Positions 29,120 to 41,155 of a stretch of DNA of 64,000 bases are shown here, one piece after another; the stretch's first letter is position 1, and every line of letters starts with the position of its first letter. The notes under the pieces were generated by a model, which saw only the letters and a list, made by a program, of their open reading frames with translations, made no database searches and was not told the origin of the DNA. Origin of the DNA: Bradyrhizobium sp. LMTR 3 (GTDB lineage Bacteria > Pseudomonadota > Alphaproteobacteria > Rhizobiales > Xanthobacteraceae); NCBI RefSeq assembly GCF_001693485.1, contig NZ_MAXC01000002.1, positions 248,001 through 312,000 on the forward strand. The letters run 5' to 3'. Made by a program: the position numbers and the translations under genes.

Positions 29120-30925
29120 ATGCCCGTCCGCCAACTCCCCGAACAGGTCGTCAATCGCATCGCCGCCGGCGAAGTGGTCGAACGTCCCGCGAGCGTGGTG
29201 AAGGAGCTGGTCGAAAACGCCATCGACGCCGGCGCCAGCCGCGTCGACATTTTCACCGATGGCGGCGGCAGGCGGCGGATCGGCATCACCGATGACGGCA
29301 GCGGGATGACTCATGGCGATCTCGCGCTCGCGGTCGACCGTCACGCCACCTCGAAGCTCGACGACGAGGATCTGTTACGCATTCGCACGCTGGGCTTTCG
29401 CGGCGAGGCCCTGCCCTCGATCGGCGCCGTCGCGAAGCTCGGTATCACTACGCGCCACGCCAGCGAGCCGCATGCCTGGTCGCTGTCGGTCGAAGGCGGC
29501 CTGAAATCGCAGATCATGCCGGCGGCGCTGTCGCAAGGCACCCGCGTCGAGGTCAGCGATCTCTTTTATGCAACGCCCGCCCGGCTGAAATTCCTCAAGA
29601 CCGACCGCACCGAGGCTGAGGCGATTCGCGAGGTGGTGCGGCGCCTTGCGATGGCGCGGCCCGACATCGCTTTCGCCTTGGCCGGCGAGGAGCGCGCGCC
29701 GGTGACCTGGGCCGCGGCGCTGCCGGGTGCTGCGGGCCGGCTGACGCGGCTCGGCGACATCTTGGGTCACGATTTCCGTTCTTGCGCCATTGAAGTGCGC
29801 TCCGAACGCGACGGCGTCGTGGTCGAGGGCTTTGCCGCCGCCCCCTCGCTGACCCGCGCCAATGCGCTCGGACAATATCTGTTCGTCAATGGCCGCCCGG
29901 TCCGCGACAAGCTCATCCTCGGCGCGGTGCGCGCGGCCTATTCCGATTATTTGCCGCGTGACCGGCATCCTGTCGTCGCGCTGTTCGTGACGCTGGCGCC
30001 GCAGGAGGTCGACGCCAACGTGCATCCGGCCAAGACCGAGGTGCGGTTTCGCAACGCCGGGCTCGTTCGTGCGCTGATCGTGCATGCGCTCAAGGACGGC
30101 CTCGCCCGCGAGGGCCGGCGCACCGCTGCCAATACCGACGGTGCGGCGCTGTCAGCGTTTCGTCCGTCCTTTGCGCCGCGCCCGACCAACTGGGACTGGC
30201 GGAGTTCGCCGGCCTACCCGGTCAGGCCTTCGTTCGAAGGCGCGGCGGCAACGGCGCTCGCCGAAGCCGGGCAAGCCGCGTTCGATGTCGGCGCGCCAAC
30301 CGCTGACGTACGCTTCGAGGCGCAGCCCTCTGCCGACCTGCTCGACCGTCCGCTCGGCGCGGCGCGGACGCAAATCCACGAGACCTATATCGTCTCGCAA
30401 ACCCGCGACGGCCTCATCGTCGTGGATCAGCATGCCGCCCATGAGCGCATTGTCTACGAGAAGCTGAAGGCGTCGCTGGCGAAGAACGGCGTGCAGCGGC
30501 AGATTCTTCTGATCCCCGAGATCGTCGAACTCGATGAGGCCACCGTCGAGAAGCTGCTGGCGCGCGCCGAGGAACTCGCCTCCTTTGGACTTGCGATCGA
30601 ATCTTTCGGCCCCGGCGCGGTGGCGGTGCGCGAGACGCCGTCGTTGCTCGGCAAGGCGAATGCCGCAGGGTTGCTGCGCGATCTCGCCGAACACATGGCC
30701 GAATGGGACGAGGCGCTGCCGCTGGAGCGCCGCCTGATGCATGTCGCGGCCACCATGGCCTGCCATGGCTCAGTCCGCGCCGGGAGACGCCTCAAGCCGG
30801 AAGAGATGAACGCACTTCTGCGCGAGATGGAAGACACGCCGAATTCCGGCCAGTGCAACCACGGCCGCCCGACCTATGTGGAATTGAAGTTGAGCGATAT
30901 CGAGAAGCTGTTCGGAAGACGTTAA
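29120..30925 (+). CDS. mutL: DNA mismatch repair protein MutL
   Basis: 601 residues. The GHKL ATPase domain shows VVNRIAAGEVVERPASVVKELVENAIDAGA, DDGSGM and TLGFRGEALPSIGAV. The C-terminal domain carries DQHAAHERIVYE (436-447), which fits the endonuclease motif DQHA-x2-E-x4-E, and GQCNHGRPT near the end. It is thus a nicking MutL, consistent with organisms lacking MutH. mutS is not in the window. Confidence 0.96.
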   Translation: MPVRQLPEQVVNRIAAGEVVERPASVVKELVENAIDAGASRVDIFTDGGGRRRIGITDDGSGMTHGDLALAVDRHATSKLDDEDLLRIRTLGFRGEALPSIGAVAKLGITTRHASEPHAWSLSVEGGLKSQIMPAALSQGTRVEVSDLFYATPARLKFLKTDRTEAEAIREVVRRLAMARPDIAFALAGEERAPVTWAAALPGAAGRLTRLGDILGHDFRSCAIEVRSERDGVVVEGFAAAPSLTRANALGQYLFVNGRPVRDKLILGAVRAAYSDYLPRDRHPVVALFVTLAPQEVDANVHPAKTEVRFRNAGLVRALIVHALKDGLAREGRRTAANTDGAALSAFRPSFAPRPTNWDWRSSPAYPVRPSFEGAAATALAEAGQAAFDVGAPTADVRFEAQPSADLLDRPLGAARTQIHETYIVSQTRDGLIVVDQHAAHERIVYEKLKASLAKNGVQRQILLIPEIVELDEATVEKLLARAEELASFGLAIESFGPGAVAVRETPSLLGKANAAGLLRDLAEHMAEWDEALPLERRLMHVAATMACHGSVRAGRRLKPEEMNALLREMEDTPNSGQCNHGRPTYVELKLSDIEKLFGRR

Positions 30926-30952
30926 GACGATGTGCCGCCATTTTTTCCGCTG

Positions 30953-31052
30953 TCGTCGCCCGGCTTGACCGGGCGACCCCGTACGCCGCGGCGTTCGAGT
31001 AAATCGCTGCCGTCCCGGAGTACTGGATGCCCCGCCTTCGCGGGGCATGACA
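30953..31052. repeat. Palindromic repeat between mutL and rsmD
   Basis: Between convergent mutL and rsmD lie an inverted repeat GTCGCCCGG/CCGGGCGAC (30956-30980) and a second unit with TACTGGATGCCCC followed by GCCTTCGCGGGGCATGAC, ending three bases before the rsmD stop. The second unit recurs at 34388-34418 and inverted at 47714-47745. Confidence 0.75.
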
Positions 31053-31054
31053 GG

Positions 31055-31618
31055 TCAGGATTGGGAAGCAGGGCGCAAAAACACGAACTCCGTATCGTCA
31101 TACGCGCGTCGCTCTAACTCCTCGAAGCCCTCGGGCACCGCGAACGCTGCAGCCTTCGCCTCCTCCACAACGAGCAGCGCACCGGGAGTCAGCCAGCCGC
31201 CATCGCGTAGCGAGGCCAGTGCCTTCTCCGCGAGGCCTTTGCCATAGGGCGGATCGAGGAACACCAGCGAGAACGGCTCGACCGGATGCGCCGGGCCGAG
31301 ATTGGTGGCGTCGCGGCGATAGACTTTTGTCACGCCGCCGAGCCCCAGCGCCTCGACATTGTTGCGCAACAACGCGCGGGCTTCCGCGCCGTTGTCCACG
31401 AACAGCGTGAACGCCGCGCCGCGGGACACCGCCTCGATGCCGAGCGCGCCGGTACCGGCAAACAGGTCGAGCACCCGCGCGCCTTCGATCGGGTTGTCGT
31501 AAGCGTGGATCAGGATGTTGAACACGGACTCGCGCAAGCGATCCGCCGTCGGGCGAATGTCCCGCGACGAAGGCGATGCCAGGTTACGGCCCTTCAATCG
31601 TCCGCCGACGACACGCAT
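31055..31618 (-). CDS. rsmD: 16S rRNA (guanine-966-N2)-methyltransferase RsmD
   Basis: 187 residues. N-terminal MRVVGGRLKGRNL and RPTADRLRESVFNIL are diagnostic. SAM motif VLDLFAGTGALGIEAVSRG and catalytic motif IV FLDPPYGKGL follow. ATG 31618 is chosen because MRVVGG is the family N-terminus. The gene lies 7 bases after the pseudouridine synthase stop, so both rRNA-modifying enzymes share an operon. Confidence 0.95.
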   Translation of the reverse strand: MRVVGGRLKGRNLASPSSRDIRPTADRLRESVFNILIHAYDNPIEGARVLDLFAGTGALGIEAVSRGAAFTLFVDNGAEARALLRNNVEALGLGGVTKVYRRDATNLGPAHPVEPFSLVFLDPPYGKGLAEKALASLRDGGWLTPGALLVVEEAKAAAFAVPEGFEELERRAYDDTEFVFLRPASQS

Positions 31619-31625
31619 AGCCCAA

Positions 31626-33650
<2,025 letters not shown>

Positions 33651-33803
33651 GAATGTTCTCTTGGGTCCGAATAAAATGGCCATCAGGCGGATCAGGATGG
33701 GCTGTCATAGCGATAACGCGCGCGCACTTCGCTCAAGGCGCATTCTCACGCAAAACCGGCATCCACGTTTGCTGAAGGCGGCCCTCATAGCAGGTTTATT
33801 CCA

Positions 33804-34262
33804 ATGATACGAGGCATGACTGCCCCTTCTTTCATGGATTTGGCACTGAAAACGGCCGAAAACGCCGGAAAGGCCGGCGAAGTTCCGATCGGCTGCGTGA
33901 TCGTGCGGGATTACGAAGTCATCGCCACCGCCGGCAACCGGACGCTGACCGACCGCGATCCGACCGCGCACGCCGAAATATTGGCGATCCGGCAGGCGGC
34001 CGAGGCCATCGGCACCGAGCGGCTGGTCGATTGCGACCTCTACGTCACGCTGGAGCCCTGCACGATGTGCGCCGGCGCGATCTCGTTTGCGCGGATCCGG
34101 CGGCTCTATTACGGCGCCGCCGATCCCAAGGGCGGCGCGGTGGATTCCGGCGTGCGCTTCTTCGCACAGCCGACCTGCCATCACGTGCCGGAGGTTTACT
34201 CGGCAGTGGGAGAGAGCCAGGCAGCGGCGCTGCTGCGGGATTTTTTCAGGGAACGGCGGTAG
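33804..34262 (+). CDS. tadA: tRNA-specific adenosine deaminase TadA
   Basis: 152 residues; deaminates A34 to inosine in the tRNA-Arg anticodon. Zinc motifs are HAE (TAHAEILAIRQA) with catalytic Glu, and PCTMC (LEPCTMCAGAI). The ending AALLRDFFRERR is typical of TadA. ATG 33804 is chosen for its better-spaced AGG; ATG 33816 is possible. It is divergent from the pseudouridine synthase gene, sharing a 153-base promoter region. Confidence 0.94.
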   Translation: MIRGMTAPSFMDLALKTAENAGKAGEVPIGCVIVRDYEVIATAGNRTLTDRDPTAHAEILAIRQAAEAIGTERLVDCDLYVTLEPCTMCAGAISFARIRRLYYGAADPKGGAVDSGVRFFAQPTCHHVPEVYSAVGESQAAALLRDFFRERR

Positions 34263-34280
34263 GCTCGCGCCCCACACTCC

Positions 34281-34418
34281 GCTGTCATCATCCGCCACCG
34301 GGTCGCGCGAATGCGCGCCCGATGACAGGCTCCGGCGGATGATCCAGTATTCCAGAGACGGTAGTGATTGACCGCGAGGGCTCGGCGTACTGGATACCCG
34401 CCTTCGCGGGGATGACGA
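34281..34418. repeat. Mosaic palindromic repeat between tadA and the dehalogenase
   Basis: Outer arms GTCATCATCCGCC near 34283 and GGCGGATGAT near 34334 form an inverted pair. Inside is a 39-base module (34295-34333) that also occurs, inverted, at 41222-41260 with 37 of 39 bases the same. To the right is a TACTGGATACCCGCC/CGCGGGGATGAC unit (34388-34418). The gene pair is convergent. Confidence 0.75.
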
Positions 34419-34439
34419 GCTTGATGTGCGGCGAGAATT

Positions 34440-35345
34440 TCACCCTGCCGTAAAGAACTCCCGCAACAACTTCGCCGTCGCTTCCGGATTCTCCTCGGTG
34501 AGAAAATGCCCCGAATCCACCGGCGCCCCCTTCACGTTCATCGCCCATTTCTTCCACGCATCGAGCGGCGTCGTTGCGGCGGGCGCGACGCCGGCATCGC
34601 CCCACAGCGCCAGCATTGGAATCGTGATCTTCTTTCCGGCGTCGAAATCGGCCTTGTCGATTTCATAGTCGGCATAGGCACCGGCGCGGTAGTCCTCGCA
34701 CATCGCATGCACGCGGGCGGGATCGCGAAACGGCGCGAGATAATGTTCCAGCGCGCGCGGATCGATGGCGTCGAGCGTCTTCGATTTGGTCTGGCTCGCC
34801 ATCTTGCACTTAAGGAAAAATTCTCCGTTGTTGGCGATCAGCGTTTCCGGCAGCGGATAGGGCTGCGCCAGAAACGCCCAGTGGTAGATCTTCAGCGCCG
34901 ACAGCCGGTTCAACTTCTCCCAATAGTCATAGGTCGGCGCGATATCGAGCACCGCGAGCTTCGATAGCCGGCCGGGATGATCGAGCGCCAGCCGGTACGA
35001 CACGCGGCCGCCGCGGTCGTGTCCGGCGAGCGCGAAATGCACATGGCCGAGCTGCTCCATCGCCTCCACCATCGCCTGCGCCATCGCGCGCTTGGTGTAG
35101 GGCGTATGGTTCTCATCGCTGCGAGGCATGTCCGACCAGCCATAGCCCGGCAGGTCGGCGATGATCAGCGTGAACTGGTCCGCCAGTTGCGGCGCGACCT
35201 GGTGCCACATCACATGCGTCGACGAAAAACCATGCAGCAGCAATAGCGGTGGGCCGTTGCCGCCGACACGGGCGAAGATGCGGCCCGACGAGGTGTTGAT
35301 CCATTTGGACGCGTATCCGGGAAACAGATCGGCAAGATCGGGCAT
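34440..35345 (-). CDS. Alpha/beta hydrolase, fluoroacetate dehalogenase type
   Basis: 301 residues. HGF oxyanion motif at 39-41 region and an aspartate nucleophile D110 in AGHDRGGR. Residues D134, H280, R111, R114, H155, W156 and Y219 coincide in both identity and number with those I recall for fluoroacetate dehalogenase RPA1163 of Rhodopseudomonas palustris (nucleophile, acid/base pair, carboxylate and fluoride pocket). This supports a cytoplasmic haloacetate-hydrolysing enzyme. Residue 185 is Gln. ATG 35345 has GGGAG upstream. A promoter is shared with the divergent acyl-CoA dehydrogenase. Substrate is unproven. Confidence 0.82.
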   Translation of the reverse strand: MPDLADLFPGYASKWINTSSGRIFARVGGNGPPLLLLHGFSSTHVMWHQVAPQLADQFTLIIADLPGYGWSDMPRSDENHTPYTKRAMAQAMVEAMEQLGHVHFALAGHDRGGRVSYRLALDHPGRLSKLAVLDIAPTYDYWEKLNRLSALKIYHWAFLAQPYPLPETLIANNGEFFLKCKMASQTKSKTLDAIDPRALEHYLAPFRDPARVHAMCEDYRAGAYADYEIDKADFDAGKKITIPMLALWGDAGVAPAATTPLDAWKKWAMNVKGAPVDSGHFLTEENPEATAKLLREFFTAG

Positions 35346-35463
35346 GGGCACTCCCTCGTAGGCTGCAGCACTTGCTTCAAACTTTGTTTGCCGTTGCCGC
35401 TGGCAGACCGCAGGTTTAAGCCATCCCTCAAGTCCGACCAACAGGAACTAGAGGAAACCAGCG

Positions 35464-36696
35464 ATGTCGATCGATTTCGAAATTCCGGCCGAGGCCAAGG
35501 CGATCCGCGAAAAAGTCCGCAAATGGGTGCACGAGGAGTGCATCCCCGCGGAGAAGGAACTCGATACCAAGCCGCTTGCTGAAGTACTCGGCCCGCTACG
35601 GGCCAAGGCCCGGGCGCGCGGCCTGTGGTGCCCGTGGGTGCCGAAGGAATATGGCGGCATGGGCCTCGGCCCGCTCGCCAACGCGCTTGTGCAGATGGAG
35701 CTCGGCGAGAGCATGCTGGGTGCGCTGTCGATGAACACGCAAGGTCCCGACGACGCCTCGATGATGACGATCCTGGCCCACGGCACGGAATATCAGAAGG
35801 AGAAGTTCCTTAAACCCCTGCTCAACGGCGACAAGCGCATCTGCTTCTCGATGACCGAGAAGGCTGCCGGCGCCGACGCCACCGGCATGCAGACCACGGC
35901 GGTGAAGGACGGCAACGAGAACTACGTCCTGAACGGCGAGAAGTGGTTTTCCTCCTCCGCCAGCGTGGCCGACATGGCGCTGGTGATGGCCAAGACCGAT
36001 CCGAACGCACCACGGCACAAGCAGTATTCCACCTTCATCGTGGAGTTGCCGAACCCCGGCTACAAGATCAAGCGCAATGTCGCCAACATGGCGATCGAGG
36101 GCCCGCATGACGACATCCTGCACGGCGGCCACTCCGAGATCGAGATCAGGGATCTGAAGGTGCCGGCCGACAATCTGCTCGGCGGCGAAGGCAACGGCTT
36201 TGCAATGGGCCAGCACCGCCTCGCCTACGGGCGGCTACGGCACGGCATGCACAACGTCGCCAAGGCGCAACGCGCGCTCGACATGGCAGTCGCCCACGTC
36301 ACCAAGCGCTCGACCTTCGGCAAATTGCTCGCCGACCGGCAGGCGGTGCAGTTCATGCTCGCCGATTGCGCCAGCGAACTCTATATCGGCCGCCTGATGC
36401 TGCTGCACATCGCCTACAAGGCGGAAAAAGGCCTCGACATCCAGCAGGAGAACTCGATCGCAAAGATCTTCCACGCGCACATGGTGCACAAGGTGATCGA
36501 CACCGCGATCCAGCTCCACGGCGCGCTCGGCTTCAGCCAGGATACGCCGCTGGCGAAATGGTACACCCAGGTGCGCTCGCAGCGGCTGGTCGACGGTCCG
36601 GATGAAGTTCACAAGTGGAAGATCGGCAAGACCGTCATCAAGGCGTTCCGCGAGCACGGCACCACCGCAAGCGCCGCGGGCGGGGATTTGCTCTAA
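35464..36696 (+). CDS. Acyl-CoA dehydrogenase (ACAD10/11-like)
   Basis: 410 residues. FAD-dependent alpha,beta-dehydrogenation of an acyl-CoA. Family features are CFSMTEKAAGADATGMQT, NGEKWFSSSA, GRLRHGMHNVAKAQRALDMAVAHVTKRSTFGK (FAD-binding helix), QLHGALGFSQDTPLAKWY and the C-terminal VDGPDEVHKW, a pattern of the ACAD11 subgroup. AGAGGAAA precedes ATG 35464. Substrate chain length cannot be read from sequence. Confidence 0.9.
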   Translation: MSIDFEIPAEAKAIREKVRKWVHEECIPAEKELDTKPLAEVLGPLRAKARARGLWCPWVPKEYGGMGLGPLANALVQMELGESMLGALSMNTQGPDDASMMTILAHGTEYQKEKFLKPLLNGDKRICFSMTEKAAGADATGMQTTAVKDGNENYVLNGEKWFSSSASVADMALVMAKTDPNAPRHKQYSTFIVELPNPGYKIKRNVANMAIEGPHDDILHGGHSEIEIRDLKVPADNLLGGEGNGFAMGQHRLAYGRLRHGMHNVAKAQRALDMAVAHVTKRSTFGKLLADRQAVQFMLADCASELYIGRLMLLHIAYKAEKGLDIQQENSIAKIFHAHMVHKVIDTAIQLHGALGFSQDTPLAKWYTQVRSQRLVDGPDEVHKWKIGKTVIKAFREHGTTASAAGGDLL

Positions 36697-36705
36697 CCCA
36701 CACCC

Positions 36706-36837
36706 GTCATTCCGGGGCGGCGCGAAGCGCCGAACTATGGTGCGCAATTGCGCACCTGAGAATCTCGAGGCAAGTGAAGAAGCGCTCACCACATCGAGAT
36801 TCCGGATCGACGCGCGATGCGCGTCGTCCGGAATGAC
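36706..36837. repeat. GTCATTCCGG repeat, split form
   Basis: Outer arms GTCATTCCGG (36706-36715) and CCGGAATGAC (36828-36837). Inner hairpins GGCGCGAAGCGCC and GGTGCGCAATTGCGCACC lie in the left half. The centre AATCTCGAG / TCGAGATT is separated by about 24 bases flanked by TCGAG on both sides (36765-36769 and 36794-36798). The same family appears unsplit at 57817-57897. Confidence 0.8.
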
Positions 36838-36840
36838 GTG

Positions 36841-38118
36841 CTAGCTTCGTTCTTGCTCCACCGCCTGCCACGCGATGTCACGACGGCAAAAACCATCCGG
36901 CCATTGGATACGATCGACGGCCTGATAGGCACGCTCTCTCGCCTCGGTGACGGTCTTGCCCATCGCGCAGACGTTCAGCACGCGCCCGCCATTGGCGACG
37001 ATGCCACCCTCCTTCGCCACCGTCCCGGCATGGAAGATTTCGACGCCCTCGACGCTGGCCGCGTCATCGAGCCCGTCGATGCGCGTGCCCTTGTTGTAGT
37101 CGCCGGGATAACCCTTCGCCGCCATCACCACCGTCAGAGCAGGCTCGGGATACCAGCGGAGGTCAAAATTCTTCAACTGCCCGTCGCAGGAGGCCAGAAA
37201 TGCCGGCACGATGTCCGACATCATTCGGAGCATCAGCACCTGGCATTCGGGGTCGCCGAAGCGAACGTTGTATTCGAACAGCTTTGGCCCCTGCTCCGTC
37301 AGCATCACGCCGGCGTAGAGCACGCCGCGAAACGGCATGCCGCGCTTCTTCATGCCGGCTACTGTCGGCAAAATGATCCGCGCCATGATTTGATCGTGCA
37401 CCTCAGGTGTCACAAACGGCGTCGGCGAATAGGCTCCCATGCCGCCGGTGTTCGGTCCTTCGTCGTGATCGAACACCCGCTTGTGGTCCTGCGCCGAAGC
37501 GAGCGGGATCGCGGTGTCGCCGTCGCATAGCGCGAAGAAGCTGATCTCGCGGCCGGCGAGGAATTCCTCGATCACGACTTCCGTTCCCGCCGCGCCGAAC
37601 GCGCCGTCGAACATCATGGCGATGGCAGCTTCCGCTTCGGCCAACGTTTTGGCCACCACAACGCCCTTGCCGGCGGCCAGCCCATCGGCCTTGACCACGA
37701 TCGGCGCGCCCTGCGCGCGCACATAGGCCAGTGCATCATCGGCCGTCGTGAAGCGGTTATAGGCGCCAGTCGGAATATCGAATTCGCGGCACAGGTCCTT
37801 CGTAAATCCCTTGGAGCCCTCGAGTTGCGCCGCCTGCTTGCTCGGACCGAACGCCTTGATGCCGGCTTTCGCGAGATCGTCGACGATCCCGGCGGCAAGC
37901 GGCGTCTCCGGGCCGACCACGACGAGATCCACGGCGTTGGTTTTGCAGAAATCGATCACCGCGCCATGATTCGCAACGTCGAGCGCGACGCATTCAGCTT
38001 CGCGCGCGATGCCGGCATTGCCCGGCGCGCACCACAATTTGGTCAGCAGCGGGGAAGCGGCAATCTTCCACGCCAGAGCGTGTTCGCGGCCGCCGGAACC
38101 GAGCAGGAGAATGTTCAT
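36841..38118 (-). CDS. purD: Phosphoribosylamine--glycine ligase (PurD)
   Basis: 425-residue ATP-grasp enzyme making glycinamide ribonucleotide, step two of purine synthesis. N-terminal [19 protein letters not shown] is diagnostic, followed by [56 protein letters not shown] and [10 protein letters not shown]. The stop abuts the repeat at 36837. The 5' gap to xseA is 169 bases and shared with a divergent promoter. Confidence 0.97.
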   Translation of the reverse strand: MNILLLGSGGREHALAWKIAASPLLTKLWCAPGNAGIAREAECVALDVANHGAVIDFCKTNAVDLVVVGPETPLAAGIVDDLAKAGIKAFGPSKQAAQLEGSKGFTKDLCREFDIPTGAYNRFTTADDALAYVRAQGAPIVVKADGLAAGKGVVVAKTLAEAEAAIAMMFDGAFGAAGTEVVIEEFLAGREISFFALCDGDTAIPLASAQDHKRVFDHDEGPNTGGMGAYSPTPFVTPEVHDQIMARIILPTVAGMKKRGMPFRGVLYAGVMLTEQGPKLFEYNVRFGDPECQVLMLRMMSDIVPAFLASCDGQLKNFDLRWYPEPALTVVMAAKGYPGDYNKGTRIDGLDDAASVEGVEIFHAGTVAKEGGIVANGGRVLNVCAMGKTVTEARERAYQAVDRIQWPDGFCRRDIAWQAVEQERS

Positions 38119-38287
38119 TCAGAGTGCAGCCAAGTGGAGGGGTTGCCGGCCATTGCGCGACGGTTTAGCACGGCCGGAGCCCGCCGCAACAACGTGTCCA
38201 TTCCCGTGTGGATATGTGCTCTGGCTCCCCCAACATGGCCTCGGCACCTTGCGGAAGCGCCGGAAAAGGCCGATTCTACGCCCTGAT

Positions 38288-39907
38288 ATGCCAGCAGATA
38301 ACCTGATCAACGCGCCCGAATTCACCGTCTCGGAACTGTCCTCCGCCCTGAAGCGGACGGTCGAGGACCGCTTTGGCCATGTCCGCGTGCGCGGCGAAAT
38401 CTCCGGTTTCCGCGGGCCGCACTCCTCGGGCCACTGCTATTTCGCGCTGAAGGACGAGAACGCCAAGATCGAGGCGGTGATCTGGAAGTTCGCCCACGCC
38501 CGGATGCGGTTCAAGCCGCAGGAAGGGCTCGAGGTCATCGCCACCGGCAAGCTCACGACCTATCCAAACTCCTCGAAATACCAGATCGTCATCGACTCGC
38601 TGGAGCCTGCCGGCATCGGCGCCCTGATGGCGCTGATGGAGGAGCGCAAGCGGAAGCTGGCCGCCGAGGGCCTGTTCGACGAGGCGCGCAAGCAATTGCT
38701 GCCGTGGCTGCCGGAAGTGATCGGGGTCGTCACCTCGCCGACGGGCGCGGTTATCAGAGACATCCTGCATCGGCTGCAGGACCGTTTTCCCCGCCGCGTG
38801 CTGGTGTGGCCGGTGAAGGTGCAGGGCGAAGGGTCCGCCGAGCAGGTTGCGGCGGCCATCCGCGGCTTCAACGCGCTACCCGAGACTGGACGAATCCCGC
38901 GGCCCGATCTCCTGATCGTCGCGCGCGGCGGCGGCTCCCTAGAGGATTTGTGGTCGTTCAACGAGGAGATCGTGGTTCGCGCTGCCGCCGACAGCATGAT
39001 CCCGCTGATCTCGGCCGTCGGCCACGAGACCGATATCACGCTGATCGATTTCGCCGCCGACAAGCGCGCGCCGACACCGACGGCGGCGGCCGAAATGGCC
39101 GTTCCCGTGCGCAGCGAATTGTTCGCCGAGGTGGAAAGCCTGGCGCGCCGCACCATGGTGTGCTGGCAGCGCGGCCAGGAGAGCCGCCGCAACGAATTGC
39201 GCGCCGCCGCCCGCGCGCTGCCGAGTTTGAGCGAACTGCTCGCGATCCCCAGGCAGCGGCTGGATCACCTCGGTGCCGCCCTGCCCCGCGCATTGAAGGC
39301 CAATACGCACGCCCATCACCGCCGCTTTTCGCATCTCAGCGCCGGCCTGACGCTGAAGGTGCTGCGCGGACAGGTCGCGCAGGCCAGCCATCGCCTCACG
39401 GTGTCAGGTGAGCGGATCAGGCTGTCCGCTCGCGCCCTGCTGCGCAACCGGCGCGAACGCTTTGCCGGCTTGGAGATCAGGCTCAAGGCCTCAAAATTCT
39501 CCAACGCGCAGGCGCAACGCAACGCCATTTTGCGCGACCGTGAACGCGCGCAGCGACTGGCCGAGCGCGCCCGCCGTGCGCTTCTGACCGCCATGCAGCG
39601 TCTCGACGCCCGTGTCGCCCATAGCGGGCAATTATTGTCGGCGCTGTCCTATCGCGGTGTGCTCGCACGCGGCTTTGCGCTGGTGCGCGACGAACACGGC
39701 CACGCCGTCCATGCCGCCGCCGCGGTCGGGCCGAGCGCACGTCTCTCAGTCGAATTCGCCGACGGCCGCGTGGGCGTCACCGCGGATGCGGACCGGCCGC
39801 AGGCGACGGCTCCGGCCTCAAGCGCGCCGAAGGCGGCGCCGCGCGAGCCCAAGCCGGCAGCGCCGAAGCGCGTGCCAAAGCCGGTCGATCAGGGAAGTTT
39901 ATTTTAG
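38288..39907 (+). CDS. xseA: Exodeoxyribonuclease VII large subunit
   Basis: 539 residues; with XseB forms a single-strand DNA exonuclease. An N-terminal OB fold ([30 protein letters not shown]), the catalytic domain (ITSP-type [65 protein letters not shown]), a long coiled-coil, and [16 protein letters not shown] are visible. The tail after about 490 is Pro/Ala/Lys-rich and ends DQGSLF. Its last four bases overlap the convergent hydrolase gene. xseB is not nearby. Confidence 0.96.
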   Translation: MPADNLINAPEFTVSELSSALKRTVEDRFGHVRVRGEISGFRGPHSSGHCYFALKDENAKIEAVIWKFAHARMRFKPQEGLEVIATGKLTTYPNSSKYQIVIDSLEPAGIGALMALMEERKRKLAAEGLFDEARKQLLPWLPEVIGVVTSPTGAVIRDILHRLQDRFPRRVLVWPVKVQGEGSAEQVAAAIRGFNALPETGRIPRPDLLIVARGGGSLEDLWSFNEEIVVRAAADSMIPLISAVGHETDITLIDFAADKRAPTPTAAAEMAVPVRSELFAEVESLARRTMVCWQRGQESRRNELRAAARALPSLSELLAIPRQRLDHLGAALPRALKANTHAHHRRFSHLSAGLTLKVLRGQVAQASHRLTVSGERIRLSARALLRNRRERFAGLEIRLKASKFSNAQAQRNAILRDRERAQRLAERARRALLTAMQRLDARVAHSGQLLSALSYRGVLARGFALVRDEHGHAVHAAAAVGPSARLSVEFADGRVGVTADADRPQATAPASSAPKAAPREPKPAAPKRVPKPVDQGSLF

Positions 39908-40737
39908 CGCGCCAGCCACTCCGTGACACGCTGTTGCGCATCCTTTCGCGCATCCGCGTCGGTGCCGATATGGCCGTGTTCGGGCAATGCCGCGTCGGCC
40001 CCCGCGATCGCCCGCAGCGGAAGGTTGGCGCGGTCGAAATCGTGAGCCGCCCCGGGATAGACCACGATTCGCGCCAGCGCGCTGCGGCCGCGGGCACCCT
40101 CCACCATCTGACGGCAGGCCGACGGCGAACTGATGTCGTCCTTCGCGCCAATCAACAGCAGCGTCGGCACCCGCGTGCTCCAGCCGAGGCCGGAGGAGAT
40201 CCGGCAGTCCGGATAGAACGCGATGGCCGAGCGGAAATCCGGTTTAGTCCCGCGCGAAGATGATTGCGGGCGTACCGCCCACAGCACCGCGCTGGCGCCG
40301 TTGGCCCATCCGATCAGGCTCATGCGGTCATGCGCGACCCAGGGCTGCTGTAACAGCCATTGCCGCGACGCGTTGATATCGGCCACCCGCTCGCGGCGGG
40401 CAAGCACGGGGCGCTCCTTGACGCGGCATTGCGAATCGAGCTCGCGCGAACCGTAACTGTCCGGCAACAGCACGGCATGGCCGGACTTCAGGAGCTGTTC
40501 CGCCCAGTCACGGTAGCGCGGTAGCACCGGCTCGGATTGCCCGCGCAATCCGCCGCAGCCATGCAGCGCGATTACCGTTGGAAACGGGCCGTCACCATCA
40601 GGCTTGTAGAGCTGCGCGTGCAGGGTCAGTCCGGTCGCCGGGATATCGACCTGGCGCGGGGCCGGCAACGGCGCGGCACCGGCCGTGGAGGCAGCAGCAA
40701 GGAGCGTCAGGAATAGCGTTGCTGACAACAGGCGCAT
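39904..40737 (-). CDS. Secreted dienelactone-hydrolase-like protein lacking its nucleophile
   Basis: 277 residues with a signal peptide (about 1-22, ending STAGAA). The alpha/beta-hydrolase core has [11 protein letters not shown] (oxyanion loop) and the nucleophile elbow GWANGAS (143-149), where the position normally Ser or Cys is Ala145 (codon GCC). Later catalytic-type Asp (GAKDDISSP) and His (GAAHDFD) remain. It is either a non-catalytic relative or uses another residue. GAGA lies just upstream of ATG 40737. Tail-to-tail overlap of four bases with xseA. Confidence 0.82.
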   Translation of the reverse strand: MRLLSATLFLTLLAAASTAGAAPLPAPRQVDIPATGLTLHAQLYKPDGDGPFPTVIALHGCGGLRGQSEPVLPRYRDWAEQLLKSGHAVLLPDSYGSRELDSQCRVKERPVLARRERVADINASRQWLLQQPWVAHDRMSLIGWANGASAVLWAVRPQSSSRGTKPDFRSAIAFYPDCRISSGLGWSTRVPTLLLIGAKDDISSPSACRQMVEGARGRSALARIVVYPGAAHDFDRANLPLRAIAGADAALPEHGHIGTDADARKDAQQRVTEWLAR

Positions 40738-40886
40738 CGGTCTCTGTCGGATCGGTATGACGCTGCGGGCACCATGAAATTCACGCTATCATGCAGGTGG
40801 GCACAAAACCATCACAAGTAGGTCAGTTTGCGGGGCGGACAGTACGACCTATTTATGATAGATCGAATTTGGAAAATACACTTGAC

Positions 40887-40906
40887 GCCGGCCCGCGCGG
40901 GCCGGC
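40887..40906. promoter_or_regulatory. Perfect 20-bp GC palindrome before the DUF2093 gene
   Basis: The 20 bases starting GCCGGCCCGC and ending GCGGGCCGGC are their own reverse complement. They lie 20 bases before the GTG start and just after an AT-rich stretch (40850-40880). This could be an operator or an mRNA hairpin near the ribosome binding site. Confidence 0.45.
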
Positions 40907-40925
40907 CCTCTCGGAGAGTTTGACG

Positions 40926-41153
40926 GTGCTCAATAAATTCGGCCCCTCGGGCCATGGCGAAGCGCAGGTGCAATATCTGGACGGCGATTTCCGCGTGATC
41001 TCGCCGGGGACCTATGTGCGCTGCGCCGTCACCGACGTGCGGATTCCGCTCGACGAATTGAAGTATTGGAGCGTCGATCTGCAGGAGGCCTATTCGGTTC
41101 CGGGCGCGGTGCTGCAGCGGCACTTTCCCGGCGCGCTGAAGACGCAGGGTTAA
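40926..41153 (+). CDS. DUF2093 domain-containing protein
   Basis: 75 residues. The conserved block is NKFGPSGHGEAQVQYLDGDFRVISPGTYVRCAVTDVRIPLDELKYWSVDLQEAY; function is unknown. GTG 40926 is chosen because GGAGAG is 9 bases upstream and the family starts at this point; an ATG at 40791 would add 45 residues translated through the palindrome. It sits convergent to lpxK. One Cys with CAV and PLDEL resembles a treble-clef remnant, but zinc binding cannot be claimed. Confidence 0.8.
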   Translation: MLNKFGPSGHGEAQVQYLDGDFRVISPGTYVRCAVTDVRIPLDELKYWSVDLQEAYSVPGAVLQRHFPGALKTQG

Positions 41154-41155
41154 TT

